Shown one piece after another: positions 20,582 through 29,984 of a stretch of DNA of 50,917 bases. Position numbers and translations under genes: made by a program. Source of the DNA: Candidatus Eisenbacteria bacterium (GTDB lineage Bacteria; Orphanbacterota; Orphanbacteria; Orphanbacterales; Orphanbacteraceae); contig JAFGGD010000006.1 in NCBI GenBank assembly GCA_016930695.1, positions 1-50,917 on the forward strand, in the 5' to 3' direction. A model generated the notes under the pieces. The model was not told the origin of the DNA, did not search any database, and was given only the letters and a program-made list of their open reading frames with translations. Numbering within the stretch: position 1 is the first letter of the stretch; the number at the start of each line of letters is the position of its first letter.

Positions 20582-23455
20582 ATGACCCTTTCCAGCCGGG
20601 AAAAGATCCTCCTCATCGGAGTCGCGGCGATTCTGATCGGCGCCGGCCTGGACGGCGCGACGGATGGATTCGCCTTCCTGGGGCCGGCGGGCGGGTTCGA
20701 CTCCGCGGGAGGCCTCCTTACGGCGGGCGGACAGCGGGGATTCGCCGTCGCCGGAATCGCGGCGGCGGGGTCCGCTTCATCCGACGAATACACGCATTTA
20801 AACGGTTTTCTGGCGCTCTACGGCCGGCCGCTCCTGGTCGTCGGCGCGGAGGCGCTCGATTTCGGCGGCGTCGACACGGGCGACTCCGCGAGCCTCGATG
20901 TGGAACTCGCGAACGGCGGCGGTATGCCCCTGTTTCTCTCCTCGATCGGACCCGCTTCCGGCGGTAACTCCTCCTTCCGGGTCGAGTGGCCCGCCGCGCC
21001 CGTGGTGATCGAGCCCGGCGCTTCACAGACCCTGCGGGTTCTGTACCGGGCCTCCGCCGCGGCGGTGGATCGGGATACTATTCATGTAGAAACGAACGAC
21101 CCCTTCGTCGGTGTCTGGAAGCTCCCGCTCCTCGGTTTCGGCGTGGAACCGGGCGTCCCGGTCATCGCCGTGGACGCCGACGCGCTCCGTTTCGGCGCCG
21201 TGCCGGAGGACTCCTCGGCGGTTCTCTCCTTCACGGTCCGCAACACAGGCGGCCAGGAGCTTCTCGTCGGGCCGATCACCGCCGGCGGACCGCCCTATAC
21301 GGTCGAACCGGACAGTTTCGCCTTGAGCCCCTCCGGATCGATGGCGGTGGAGGTGACCTTCGCGCCGGCCGGGGCGGGGATCCATGTCGATACGCTTCTT
21401 ATCCCTTCGAACGATCCGTCCCGGACGGAGCCCTACCCGGTTCTCCTTCGGGGGGCGACGCCGGCGGACATGCGCCTCCTCTCGCCGGCGGGCGGCTCCT
21501 TCCTCTTCAGCGCCGTGCTGAACGGGCCCGCCCCGCCGGACCGGACCATCGTCGTCCGGAACGCCGGGGGAGACACGCTCCGCTGGAAAGCGGATGTCTC
21601 CGACATCGCACCCTGGCTCTCCGCGTCGCCAGACTCCGGGTGGACGCCGCCGGGGGACACGGCCCGGGTGACCGTATCCGCCGCGCCGGCGGGGCTGACG
21701 ACCGGCCTGTATTCGGGGGTGGTGCTGGTGCAGAACCGCAATCGCCCCATCCTCGACCTGATCTCCGTCACCACGAGCTTCCTCGTTCAACCGTTCACGG
21801 TCGACGTGAGCCATGACCCGGAGACGGCCTCGCCCGGAACGGAGGTGACCGTCACCGCCGAGGCGGGAGTCACCGTCGACTCGGGGCGTGTCTATTGGCG
21901 GTTCGGAGGCGAAGAGGACTTCCGGTCCTCCGGGATGAACCGAGGCCTCGGCGGCAAGCTCACGGCGGTCCTCTCCGACCAGATCCCCGGCATTCGCGGG
22001 ATCGAGTACTGGGTGTCGGTCCACGGCGCCGCCGGCGAGGTGCGTGTACACGATCCGGAGATCGGGCTTCCGGCGCGGATCGACGTGTGGATAGAGGACG
22101 AACTCGCCCCCGACCTGACCGGCGGCCGCCACCAGATGATCTCCGTGCCGCTCTTCACCGGCTCCGCCTCCGGGTGGGAGGTCTTCCCCGACGACCTGGG
22201 GGAACACGATCCGGCCCGCTGGAGGCTCGGCCGTTACCGGACCGACGCGGGGGACTACGCGGAGTACCCCGGTGACCTCGGCGCGCCGATCGACGCCGGC
22301 TACGGATTCTGGCTGATCACGGCGGAGGACCGGAAAGTGGACGTGGACGGCTTCGCCGTCTACCCCTCCGAGGAGGACAGCTGTTTCTCCGTTCTTCTCG
22401 AAGGGGGGAGCGGCGGCGGATGGAACCAGATCGGCGATCCTTTCGCCTACGCCGTCTCCCTGTCGGATTGCATGATCCGGGCCGACGGGGATCATCGCTA
22501 TTCACTCACTGAAGCGGCCCAGCTCGGCCTGATCGAGGACGCCTTCCATGACTGGCGCTACGACCAAGGGGGGACGGGTGGTTACGTGGAGGCGGACCAC
22601 CTGGAGCCGTGGCGCGGTTACTTCGTGAACAACACGTCGGGTTACGATCTGGAGCTTCTCGTTCCGGCGCGCGAGTCGGTTCCGTCGTTGTCGAAAAACT
22701 ACGCGCTCTCTTCCCTCGGCGAGGGGGGATGGATAGCCCGCTTCCGCGCACGCGCGGGCGGGCGCGCCGGCCAGGAGATCACCCTCGGCGCGCGGAGCGG
22801 CGCGCGGCCCGGGAGGGACCGATGGGACCGCTCCACGCCGCCGCGGCCGGACGACTCCGGCCCCGGCCTCTTCGCCGGCGGGACCATGCGCGCCGACTGG
22901 AGGCCCCCATCGACGCGCGTCGAGCGTTGGACGATCCGCGTCGCCGCCGGAGGGGACGAGGAGGTCCTTCTCTCCGCGGCGCTCCCCGTTCCGCCGCCGG
23001 CCGGGTGCGGGCTGGTCCTGATCGATCCGGTCGCCGGCGCGGCGTTGCCGGTGGAGGACGGAACGGTCTACCGCTACGTCTCCCGGCCGGGGGAGACGGA
23101 GCGAATCCTCGAGGCGGTCTGCGGACCCGCCGGGGCGCTCGCCGCCGAGGGGATCTCCCCCGGCGAGCCCGAAGCGCTCTTCCGCCTCGCCGCGCCCCGG
23201 CCCAATCCGTTCCTGCGGGGGACGGCGCTGCGGTTCTCCATACCACGGAACGGAAACGTTGATATGCGAATTTATAACCTGAGCGGCCGCCTGGTCCGGA
23301 CCCTGATCGACCGGACCGAGGAGGCGGGCGAGCATGTGGTGGATTGGGACGGGAAGGATGATCGGGGCCGTCGCTGCGCGCCCGGGATCTACTTCCTCCG
23401 ATTGAACCACGACGGCGAACGCTCCGCGACCGCCCGTTTGGTCTTGTTCCGGTAG
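20582..23455 (+). CDS. Secreted ASPM/HYDIN- and BACON-domain protein with C-terminal sorting-type domain
   Basis: The 957-residue protein starts with a hydrophobic segment (EKILLIGVAAILIGAGL) acting as signal or anchor. Two choice-of-anchor-D/ASPM-SPD-2-HYDIN Ig domains follow: LDFGGVDTGDSASLDVEL and LRFGAVPEDSSAVLSFTVRN are their repeated openings. A BACON-like domain (WLSASPDSGWTPPGDTARV) comes next, then further beta domains, and a C-terminal FlgD-like domain (PRPNPFLRGTALRFSIP, GRLVRTL, VDWDGKDDRGRR, APGIYFLRLNHDG). The sorting motif has NPFLRG where the other three proteins here have NPFNPxT. The ATG at 20582 is preceded by GGGAGAG; an upstream ATG at 20399 would add 61 Arg-rich residues without a signal. 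It begins a three-gene run with spacings of 17 and 11 bases. Adhesin or surface-coat role is inferred. Confidence 0.75.
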   Translation: MTLSSREKILLIGVAAILIGAGLDGATDGFAFLGPAGGFDSAGGLLTAGGQRGFAVAGIAAAGSASSDEYTHLNGFLALYGRPLLVVGAEALDFGGVDTGDSASLDVELANGGGMPLFLSSIGPASGGNSSFRVEWPAAPVVIEPGASQTLRVLYRASAAAVDRDTIHVETNDPFVGVWKLPLLGFGVEPGVPVIAVDADALRFGAVPEDSSAVLSFTVRNTGGQELLVGPITAGGPPYTVEPDSFALSPSGSMAVEVTFAPAGAGIHVDTLLIPSNDPSRTEPYPVLLRGATPADMRLLSPAGGSFLFSAVLNGPAPPDRTIVVRNAGGDTLRWKADVSDIAPWLSASPDSGWTPPGDTARVTVSAAPAGLTTGLYSGVVLVQNRNRPILDLISVTTSFLVQPFTVDVSHDPETASPGTEVTVTAEAGVTVDSGRVYWRFGGEEDFRSSGMNRGLGGKLTAVLSDQIPGIRGIEYWVSVHGAAGEVRVHDPEIGLPARIDVWIEDELAPDLTGGRHQMISVPLFTGSASGWEVFPDDLGEHDPARWRLGRYRTDAGDYAEYPGDLGAPIDAGYGFWLITAEDRKVDVDGFAVYPSEEDSCFSVLLEGGSGGGWNQIGDPFAYAVSLSDCMIRADGDHRYSLTEAAQLGLIEDAFHDWRYDQGGTGGYVEADHLEPWRGYFVNNTSGYDLELLVPARESVPSLSKNYALSSLGEGGWIARFRARAGGRAGQEITLGARSGARPGRDRWDRSTPPRPDDSGPGLFAGGTMRADWRPPSTRVERWTIRVAAGGDEEVLLSAALPVPPPAGCGLVLIDPVAGAALPVEDGTVYRYVSRPGETERILEAVCGPAGALAAEGISPGEPEALFRLAAPRPNPFLRGTALRFSIPRNGNVDMRIYNLSGRLVRTLIDRTEEAGEHVVDWDGKDDRGRRCAPGIYFLRLNHDGERSATARLVLFR

Positions 23456-23472
23456 GAAAGGAAGGAACCGGC

Positions 23473-26148
23473 ATGGATCGTCATGACTTCAACGCCCGGA
23501 CCGCCGGGGCCATCGTCGCCGCGGCGCTGCTGCTGGCGGCAATGGTACCCACGGCCGCTTACGGCGACATTCCGAAGAGCCTGCACTGGCAGGGCGTGTT
23601 GACGGGCGACGACGGATTGCCGCTGACCGGCGACGTCCCCATGACGTTCCGGCTCTACGCGGACACGCTCGCCGCCGCGGTCTGGGAGCAGAGCTTCCCG
23701 TCCGTGGAGCTAAGCAGCGGCTTCTACGAGGTGACCCTCGCCGTGGACGCGGTTCCCTTCGATGTCCCTTACTGGATAGGCATCGAGGTCTCCGGGTCCG
23801 CGCTGGGCCCCCTCCGACCCCTCGCCGCCGTTCCGTACAGCATGCGGAGCGCCCGCACGCGGATCACCACGGGCGACGGTCTCGCCGGAGGGGGGGACTC
23901 GTTGGAGGCCGTCCTCTCCATCGCCCCGGGCGGCGTGACCGCCGTCCTGCTCGCCGACAGCGCGGTGACGACCGACAAGATCCGCGACGGCGCGGTGACG
24001 GAGGAGAAGATCGAGGACGGCGCGGTGAAAGCGGCGAAACTCGCCGAGGGCGCCGCGGTGAAAAGCCTGAACGGCCATACGGGCGACGTGACCCTGGCCG
24101 AGGGGGCGAACATCACCCTGGCCGATCTGGGAGGCGGGGTGGTGCAGATCAGCGCCGCCGCGTCCGGCGCCACGGTGGACGACGATTGGGTAGTGGATGG
24201 CGACAACATGCGGGCGAACGTTTCCGGCAACGTCGGCATCGGCGTCGCGGCGCCCGGGGAGAAGCTGGATGTGTCGGGCGGTTCGATCCGGACCGACGGG
24301 AAACTGATCTCCACCGTCGGCGCGGGCACACCGCCCATGGAAGTGTCTTCCACCGTAAAGGTGGAGAACTTGAACGCGGACTTCTTGGACGGGCACGACT
24401 CGGCTCACTTCGCCGACACGTCCCATACCCATGATGGTTCGGACATCGTCTCCGGCACCATCGCCGCGGCCCGCCTCCCGGTCGGAACCGGCGCGGACCA
24501 GGTAGCGGCGGGGGACCATACCCACGCGGCGGGTACGTTCGACGACGGCGACTGGACCGTCGACGGCGACGACATCGTCGCCGCCCACTCCGGGAACGTG
24601 GGGATCGGCGCCGCCTCGCCCGGGCGGAAGCTGAGCATCATCGGTTCGGGGGGCGCGAACGGGATCGATATCGACAACTCTTCCGCCGACGGCGATCCGG
24701 AACTCCGGTTCCTTTTGAGCGGCACGCCCAAGTTCACCCTCGGTGTGGACGACGGCGACGCCGACAAGTTCAAGATCGGCGAAGGTTCTGTCGGCGCGGC
24801 CCCGTATCTCACCATCACCGCGGACGGCAAGGTGGGCATCGGCACCAACGACCCGATCACCACTCTCGACGTGGTGAGCGAAACCGCCGGCATCACCATC
24901 AACAACACCGGCCTGGTGAGCGATCCCCGGATCCGCTTTCAGCTCGATGCCGCCACCGCGTTTTCGATCGGCGTGGACGACAGCGACGGCGACAAGTTCA
25001 AAATCGGCACCTCCGCGGTGAGCACCAACACGCGGATGGTGATCGACGCCGACGGCGACGTCGCTTTCGGCATGGAGAATCCGGAGGCGAAGCTCCATCT
25101 CGGTGGCGAGAGCAACGTGGAGATTCTTCTCGACGCCCCCGCGGCGGACAATTACTCGGGCGTCACCCTCCGGACCACGGGCGGTATCTACGACTACCTC
25201 CAGCTCATCAAGTCGGGGCCGCTCGCCACGGGCACCACCGCCGGGATTCCGTTGACCAACCTCTCCCGCGTGGTCGCCGGAAACATGGCCGGCCCTCTCA
25301 TGTTCCAGGTGATGACCGACACCTGCATGTACTTCGTGACGGACAACACCGAACAGATGCGGCTCACCTCGAACGGCCGCCTCGGCATCGGCGACGTTTC
25401 CCCGGACGCGACCCTTCACGTCGGCGGGGACGCACTGGTCTGGGACGCCGGATCCAGCGGCCGTGCGCTGGACGTGTACAATCCGGACTACCAGCTCGGC
25501 CAGTTGGTCAATTTCGAAAGCAGCGACAGCGTCTCTTCCAACAACGACATGCTGCAGATCCTCGTCGGATCGAACTCCAGCGACAACATGCAATTCATCG
25601 AATGCGAGCGTGGTGTGAACGCCGTCTTCAAGGTGCAGGGGGACGGCGACGTGCTCGCCGACGGCTCCTTCACCGGTCCGGCGGACTTCTCCGAGATGAT
25701 CGCCGTTCGCGCCGGCGCGTCCTCCGTGGAGCCCGGCGACGTGATGGTGGTGGATCCGAGCGGATCGCGGGAGATCGCGAAGAGCGCCGAGCCGCGCTCC
25801 ACGCTGGTGGCGGGCGTCTACAGCACCCGTCCCGGTTTCGTGGGATCCGAGCGGGACTGGGACCGGATCGACCCCTCCAAGGCCGAAGGGGAGGAGTCGG
25901 GCACCTACACCAGGGCGGACATGGCCGCCGAGTTCGACGAGATCCCCCTCGCCGTGGTCGGCATCGTCCCCTGTAAGGTTTCGGCGGAGAACGGGGCGGT
26001 CCGCCCGGGCGATCTATTGGTCACGTCGGCCACGCCGGGGCACGCCATGCGGGACGACGAGCCCCGCACGGGGACCGTGCTCGGCAAGGCGCTTGAACCA
26101 CTGGCCTCCGGGACCGGCGTGATCCGGATCCTGGTGACCCTGCAATAG
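23473..26148 (+). CDS. Secreted tail-fibre-like repeat protein
   Basis: The 891-residue protein has a signal peptide (1-32) and an N-terminal Ig-like domain (SLHWQGVLTGDDGLPLTG, then PYWIGIEVSG). At least five copies of an NVGIGxxxPxxKLxxxG-type unit follow: VGIGVAAPGEKLDVSG, VGIGAASPGRKLSIIG, VGIGTNDPITTLDVVS, VAFGMENPEAKLHLGG and LGIGDVSPDATLHVGG. Between them are fibre-type segments (NADFLDGHDSAHFADTSHTH) and a paired LGVDDGDADKFKIG / IGVDDSDGDKFKIG repeat. The last ~130 residues (SVEPGDVMVVDPSG to TVLGKALEPLASGTG) resemble the C-terminal module of bacterial tail-fibre-like proteins. There is no phage gene nearby, so this is a chromosomal surface protein. AAGGAAGGAACC precedes the ATG, 17 bases after the previous gene. 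Confidence 0.75.
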   Translation: MDRHDFNARTAGAIVAAALLLAAMVPTAAYGDIPKSLHWQGVLTGDDGLPLTGDVPMTFRLYADTLAAAVWEQSFPSVELSSGFYEVTLAVDAVPFDVPYWIGIEVSGSALGPLRPLAAVPYSMRSARTRITTGDGLAGGGDSLEAVLSIAPGGVTAVLLADSAVTTDKIRDGAVTEEKIEDGAVKAAKLAEGAAVKSLNGHTGDVTLAEGANITLADLGGGVVQISAAASGATVDDDWVVDGDNMRANVSGNVGIGVAAPGEKLDVSGGSIRTDGKLISTVGAGTPPMEVSSTVKVENLNADFLDGHDSAHFADTSHTHDGSDIVSGTIAAARLPVGTGADQVAAGDHTHAAGTFDDGDWTVDGDDIVAAHSGNVGIGAASPGRKLSIIGSGGANGIDIDNSSADGDPELRFLLSGTPKFTLGVDDGDADKFKIGEGSVGAAPYLTITADGKVGIGTNDPITTLDVVSETAGITINNTGLVSDPRIRFQLDAATAFSIGVDDSDGDKFKIGTSAVSTNTRMVIDADGDVAFGMENPEAKLHLGGESNVEILLDAPAADNYSGVTLRTTGGIYDYLQLIKSGPLATGTTAGIPLTNLSRVVAGNMAGPLMFQVMTDTCMYFVTDNTEQMRLTSNGRLGIGDVSPDATLHVGGDALVWDAGSSGRALDVYNPDYQLGQLVNFESSDSVSSNNDMLQILVGSNSSDNMQFIECERGVNAVFKVQGDGDVLADGSFTGPADFSEMIAVRAGASSVEPGDVMVVDPSGSREIAKSAEPRSTLVAGVYSTRPGFVGSERDWDRIDPSKAEGEESGTYTRADMAAEFDEIPLAVVGIVPCKVSAENGAVRPGDLLVTSATPGHAMRDDEPRTGTVLGKALEPLASGTGVIRILVTLQ

Positions 26149-26159
26149 GAGGGCGCGGC

Positions 26160-26975
26160 ATGCGGGAAAAAACGGCCCTCCGGCGGCGGAAGACGCCTCT
26201 CCGGCGCACCATGGACGCGGCCCGGATTCTCGGGTGGATCGTCCTCGCGGCGGTGCTTACTTTCTGCGTCGCCCGCGCCGCCCGCGGGGAGACGCCCGCG
26301 CCGGATCCTCTCGAGGTTTGCGTCGATCTTTATTGGGAGGGGCGCTTCGACGAGGCGATCGACCGGCTCGGGACGCTCACCGAAACGCTCACCGGCGCCG
26401 AACGCCTGCGGGCCTACGAGTTCCTCGCCCGTTCGCTGGTGCGGACCGGCGCGCGGGAAGCCGCGGGCGAGGCGTTCAAGACGATCCTCCGCGCCGATCC
26501 GGAGTGGCGGCCGGACCGGCAGATGTTGGCCGAGCCGGAGTGGAGCGCCTTCGAGGATGTGCTCGAGGAATTCCGTAACGAGAACCTGGGCGGACTGAAC
26601 GTCCGGACCGAACCGTCGCGGGCGCAGATCTATTTCGACGGCGAAACGCAGGCGGGGCTTACCCCCTTCACTCTGGAGCGGCTCCCCGCCGGGGAGCACG
26701 CGATTCGTCTGGAGAAAGACGGCTACATACCGTTCGATACCACCCTCGTCGTGATCGCCGCCGAGACTTCCATGCTCGAGGTGGAGATGGAGGCCGCCGC
26801 CGAAGGGGACGGGGCGCCCGTCCCGTTCTGGAAAAACCGTTGGGTGCGGGTCACCGGCGGCGTGCTCGGCGCGGGCCTTCTCATCGCCCTCTTGGGCGGC
26901 GGGGGCGGCGATGGCGACGGCGACGGCGACGGCGCCGCCACTCTTCCCGATTTCCCCGAGCCTCCCGGCCGGTAA
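26160..26975 (+). CDS. PEGA-domain membrane protein with TPR-like N-terminus
   Basis: This 271-residue protein has an N-terminal hydrophobic signal (about 22-43), a TPR-like helical region (CVDLYWEGRFDEAIDRL and onwards, about 50-135), a PEGA domain (LNVRTEPSRAQIYFDG, then LPAGEHAIRLEKDGY, about 142-212), and a C-terminal transmembrane segment (GVLGAGLLIALLGG) followed by a Gly-Asp repeat tail. PEGA domains are surface-layer or periplasmic modules. It starts 11 bases after the tail-fibre-like gene and closes that three-gene operon, so a role in anchoring or handling those surface proteins is plausible. The start used is the ATG at 26160 behind AGGAGG; an internal ATG at 26211 is also possible. 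Confidence 0.75.
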   Translation: MREKTALRRRKTPLRRTMDAARILGWIVLAAVLTFCVARAARGETPAPDPLEVCVDLYWEGRFDEAIDRLGTLTETLTGAERLRAYEFLARSLVRTGAREAAGEAFKTILRADPEWRPDRQMLAEPEWSAFEDVLEEFRNENLGGLNVRTEPSRAQIYFDGETQAGLTPFTLERLPAGEHAIRLEKDGYIPFDTTLVVIAAETSMLEVEMEAAAEGDGAPVPFWKNRWVRVTGGVLGAGLLIALLGGGGGDGDGDGDGAATLPDFPEPPGR

Positions 26976-26982
26976 GTGGTTG

Positions 26983-26991
26983 TGGTACACT
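26983..26991 (+). promoter_or_regulatory. Extended -10 promoter for the PLP dehydratase
   Basis: TGGTACACT begins eight bases after the PEGA gene stop. It gives a leader of about 30 bases to the ATG at 27028, so the dehydratase can be transcribed separately. Confidence 0.45.
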
Positions 26992-27027
26992 GGGCTTCGC
27001 GGCGGTGGGCCGCCGTGGAGTCCCGCC

Positions 27028-27996
27028 ATGAAAGAACCGACCATTCGCGAGATCCGTGAGGCGCAGGATCGCATACGTCCTCACACGCACCGCACGCCCC
27101 TCCTGACCTGTGCCGCCCTGGATCGCGAGGGGGGCGCCCGTTTTTACTTCAAGTGTGAAAACTTTCAAAAGGTCGGCGCCTTCAAGGCGCGGGGAGCGAC
27201 GAACGCCGTTTTCCTGCTCGGCGCGGAGGAGGCGACCCGGGGCGTGGCGACGCATTCCTCGGGAAACCATGCGGCGGCGCTCGCCCTGGCCGCTCGGAGC
27301 CGCGGCGTCCCCGCCTATGTGGTGATGCCCCGCACCTCGCCGCGCGTGAAAGTGGAGGCGGTGCGGGGCTACGGCGCGGAGATCGTTTTCTGCGAGCCGA
27401 ACCTGGAGGCGCGGGAGCGCGGCCTCGCCGAGGTGGTCGCGCGGACCGGCGCCGCCTTTATCCACCCCTACGACGACCCGCGGGTGATCGCCGGCCAGGG
27501 GACGGCGGCGGCGGAGATGATCGAGGACGGACCGGAACCGATGGACGCGGTGATCGCGCCGGTCGGCGGCGGCGGTCTTCTCTCGGGCACGGCGCTCGCC
27601 TTCGCCGCCCTCTCGCCGCGCACGGCGGTGATCGGCGCCGAGCCGAAGGGGGCGGACGACGCGTACCGATCGCTCCGGGAGGGGAAGATCCTCCCCTCCG
27701 TCGAGCCGCGCACCGTGGCGGACGGTCTGCTCACGTCCCTCGGACGGCACACCTTTCCGATCCTGCGGAGGCTCGTGCGTGAGATCGTAACCGTTGAAGA
27801 AGAAACGATCCTTCGGGCCATGCGGCTCGTCTGGACGCGCATGAAGATCGTCATCGAGCCGTCGGCTGCGGTCGCCTTCGCCGCGGCGCTGGAACGACCG
27901 GATCTCTTCGTGGCGCGGTCCGTGGGCGTGATCTTCTCGGGCGGGAACGTGGATCCGGACCGTCTTCCGGAGATGGGCTTCGGCGGCGCGGACTGA
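27028..27996 (+). CDS. Threonine/serine dehydratase or serine racemase-like PLP enzyme
   Basis: This 322-residue fold-type II PLP enzyme carries the Schiff-base Lys K53 in KVGAFKARGA, the SSGNH phosphate-loop (77-81), GQGT (157-160) and the cofactor-binding GGGGLLSG (180-187). Length without a regulatory ACT domain fits catabolic threonine ammonia-lyase or serine racemase. It would deaminate L-threonine to 2-oxobutanoate or L-serine to pyruvate, or racemise serine; the motifs do not separate these. An upstream open frame adds 39 low-complexity codons overlapping the previous gene and was rejected. It converges on the kinase gene, with 43 bases between. Confidence 0.88.
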   Translation: MKEPTIREIREAQDRIRPHTHRTPLLTCAALDREGGARFYFKCENFQKVGAFKARGATNAVFLLGAEEATRGVATHSSGNHAAALALAARSRGVPAYVVMPRTSPRVKVEAVRGYGAEIVFCEPNLEARERGLAEVVARTGAAFIHPYDDPRVIAGQGTAAAEMIEDGPEPMDAVIAPVGGGGLLSGTALAFAALSPRTAVIGAEPKGADDAYRSLREGKILPSVEPRTVADGLLTSLGRHTFPILRRLVREIVTVEEETILRAMRLVWTRMKIVIEPSAAVAFAAALERPDLFVARSVGVIFSGGNVDPDRLPEMGFGGAD

Positions 27997-28039
27997 TCGG
28001 GCGCGGGAGGCTGTGGGGACGAGGGAGTCGCGCCCCGGG

Positions 28040-29890
28040 TCAGGGCTTGGCGAGCGTAAAGGCGAGCTGCGCCGTCTCCCCCTCGCGGCAGATCGTTTCC
28101 ACCACTCCTTCGGCGACGGCGAACCCCTCCTTCTTCACGGTGACGCGATGCGGCCCCGGAGGAACCGGGATGTCGCGTTGAGGCGTCCACAGGTCGACCG
28201 GAAGGCCGTCGATCCAGACGAGGGCTGGGATCCGGTTGGTGGTGACGGTGAGGTAGGCATCGCCGTGGACCGCCTGAAAATCGTGGGACAGCTCCGCCGA
28301 ACCGCCCGGCTCCACCCGCACCGAGGACCACTCGCGGGCTTTGTAGTACGGGTGTTCCACGCGGATCCGGTGTTCGCCCGGATCGATGGCGCGGTCGAGA
28401 ACGGCCAAGTCGCGCCCCGCCACGACGCCGTCGATGGTGAAAACCGCGAATGGGCGGGCGACGATCCGGATCGTTCCCTGCCGCGCCTCCGCCGGGGGCG
28501 CCGTTTCACGGGGGGCGCGTGGCTCGGGTCGTGCGGGCGCCGCCGCCGGGACCTTCTCCGTTTCGGGAAGCGGTGTTTCGGTCTCTTCACCGTCGTCGGT
28601 CGCCCCCCCGACCTCCTCGCCGGAGGTCTTTCGTGAGATGGGCGCATCGTCCGCCGCCCTCTGTTCCGCCGGGCCGCCGCCGATGGGCGTCTCTTCCGTG
28701 GGTTCCGAAACCGCGTCGTCCGTCGCCGCCTGTTTCGTAAAGGAGCGTGCTTCTCCGGGCGTCGTGGCGAGCCGTTCCCCGGTCGGCGGGGCGGTGCCGG
28801 CGCCGTCGCTCGGGCCGGTGGCGACCGCGCTCCCGCCGTCGCCCCGCCACTGGTTCCACACGAGAAGCAGCGCGACCACCGCGGCGGCGCCCGCGGCGGC
28901 GACTCCCGCCTTCCCGAGAAGGCCGCCGCGCCGGCGCGTCGCGGGAAAAGGCGAGGAGGGCGTGCGGATCGTTTCCGCGTCGCCGTTCCGGGATCGTTTC
29001 TCCCGCAGGTTCCGGCGGATCAGGCTGGGCTCGTCGAAGTAACGGGCCAGCAGATCCCGGCCGCGGGTGACGCCGAGCCGGTCGATCACCGGCTCCATGG
29101 CGCGCCTCGCCTCGCCGGCGTCGCCGTAGCGGCGGTCCCGGTCCTTTTCGAGCATGCGCGAGACAACATCTTTCAGGTCCGAAGGTATCGACGGGTTCAG
29201 CTTGTCCAGCGCCGGCGGATCCGTGGAGAGGATCGCGTGGATCACGCTCGCGGAACTCTTCCCCTCGAAGGGACGCCGCCCGCCGAACAGCTCATAGGCG
29301 ACGATACCGAGAGAGAAGATATCGGACCGTTCGTCCACCGTGTCGCCGGTGGCGCTCTCGGGAGACATGTAGGGGACGGTGCCGATCATCGCGTCGTGAA
29401 TGGTCAGCACCGTCGATTCCTGGGTCATCCGGGCGAGGCCGAAGTCGGCGATTTTGGGGACGCCGGTCGGCGACAGCATGATGTTCGCCGGCTTGAGGTC
29501 GCGGTGGACGATGTGATGGGCGTGGGCGTGTTCGAGCCCGGCGCACAGATCGTAGAGAAGGTAAGCGCCCACCTCGATCGGCGGCGGGCCGTGGCTCTCG
29601 AGCCACTTCTTCAGATCGACCCCCTCGACGAGCTCCATGGCGATGAAGCCGATCCCCTCTTCCCGCCCGTAATCGATCACCTGCACGATGTTTTCGTGGC
29701 GGAGCATGGCGGCGCTCTTCGCCTCCCGCTCGAAGCGGGCCACGAAGGTGGGGTCCTCCTGGAGATGGCCGTGCATCACCTTGAGAACCACCCGGCGCCC
29801 GAGCGACTTCTGGACCGCGGTGTACACCGTGGCCATGCCGCCGACGCCGATTTTTTCGAGGATCTCGTACTTGCCGAAGTCGCCGTTCAT
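28040..29890 (-). CDS. Transmembrane Ser/Thr protein kinase with C-terminal PEGA domains
   Basis: The 616-residue protein has an intact Hanks-type kinase domain (about 8-270): glycine-rich loop IGVGGMATVY (14-23), catalytic K37, E56, HRD at 129-131 with D131, DFG at 149-151, and the TVPYMSPE activation-segment end at 171-178. A single transmembrane helix (about 328-347) separates it from a Thr/Pro/Glu-rich linker and two PEGA-type domains (FAVFTIDGVVAGRD and PALVWIDGLPVDLW regions). The kinase faces the cytoplasm and the PEGA domains face the periplasm, so it resembles a PASTA-kinase layout with another sensor. It follows the homocysteine methyltransferase gene by 94 bases on the same strand; whether it belongs to that operon is unclear. 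Confidence 0.92.
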   Translation of the reverse strand: MNGDFGKYEILEKIGVGGMATVYTAVQKSLGRRVVLKVMHGHLQEDPTFVARFEREAKSAAMLRHENIVQVIDYGREEGIGFIAMELVEGVDLKKWLESHGPPPIEVGAYLLYDLCAGLEHAHAHHIVHRDLKPANIMLSPTGVPKIADFGLARMTQESTVLTIHDAMIGTVPYMSPESATGDTVDERSDIFSLGIVAYELFGGRRPFEGKSSASVIHAILSTDPPALDKLNPSIPSDLKDVVSRMLEKDRDRRYGDAGEARRAMEPVIDRLGVTRGRDLLARYFDEPSLIRRNLREKRSRNGDAETIRTPSSPFPATRRRGGLLGKAGVAAAGAAAVVALLLVWNQWRGDGGSAVATGPSDGAGTAPPTGERLATTPGEARSFTKQAATDDAVSEPTEETPIGGGPAEQRAADDAPISRKTSGEEVGGATDDGEETETPLPETEKVPAAAPARPEPRAPRETAPPAEARQGTIRIVARPFAVFTIDGVVAGRDLAVLDRAIDPGEHRIRVEHPYYKAREWSSVRVEPGGSAELSHDFQAVHGDAYLTVTTNRIPALVWIDGLPVDLWTPQRDIPVPPGPHRVTVKKEGFAVAEGVVETICREGETAQLAFTLAKP

Positions 29891-29984
29891 CGGTTTCCCT
29901 CGGGGGTCCCGGCGCGGGTTTCCCCATCGATCGGCTTTTCGGCAGATTCGGGTGAGGGCTGGAGTGTGGGGGGAGCGGACGCGC

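Noticed and set aside
23473-26148. Prophage tail-fibre gene
   Set aside because: The NVGIG-type repeats and a signal peptide occur in chromosomal surface proteins. No capsid, tail, integrase or lysis gene is near, and GC matches the neighbours.
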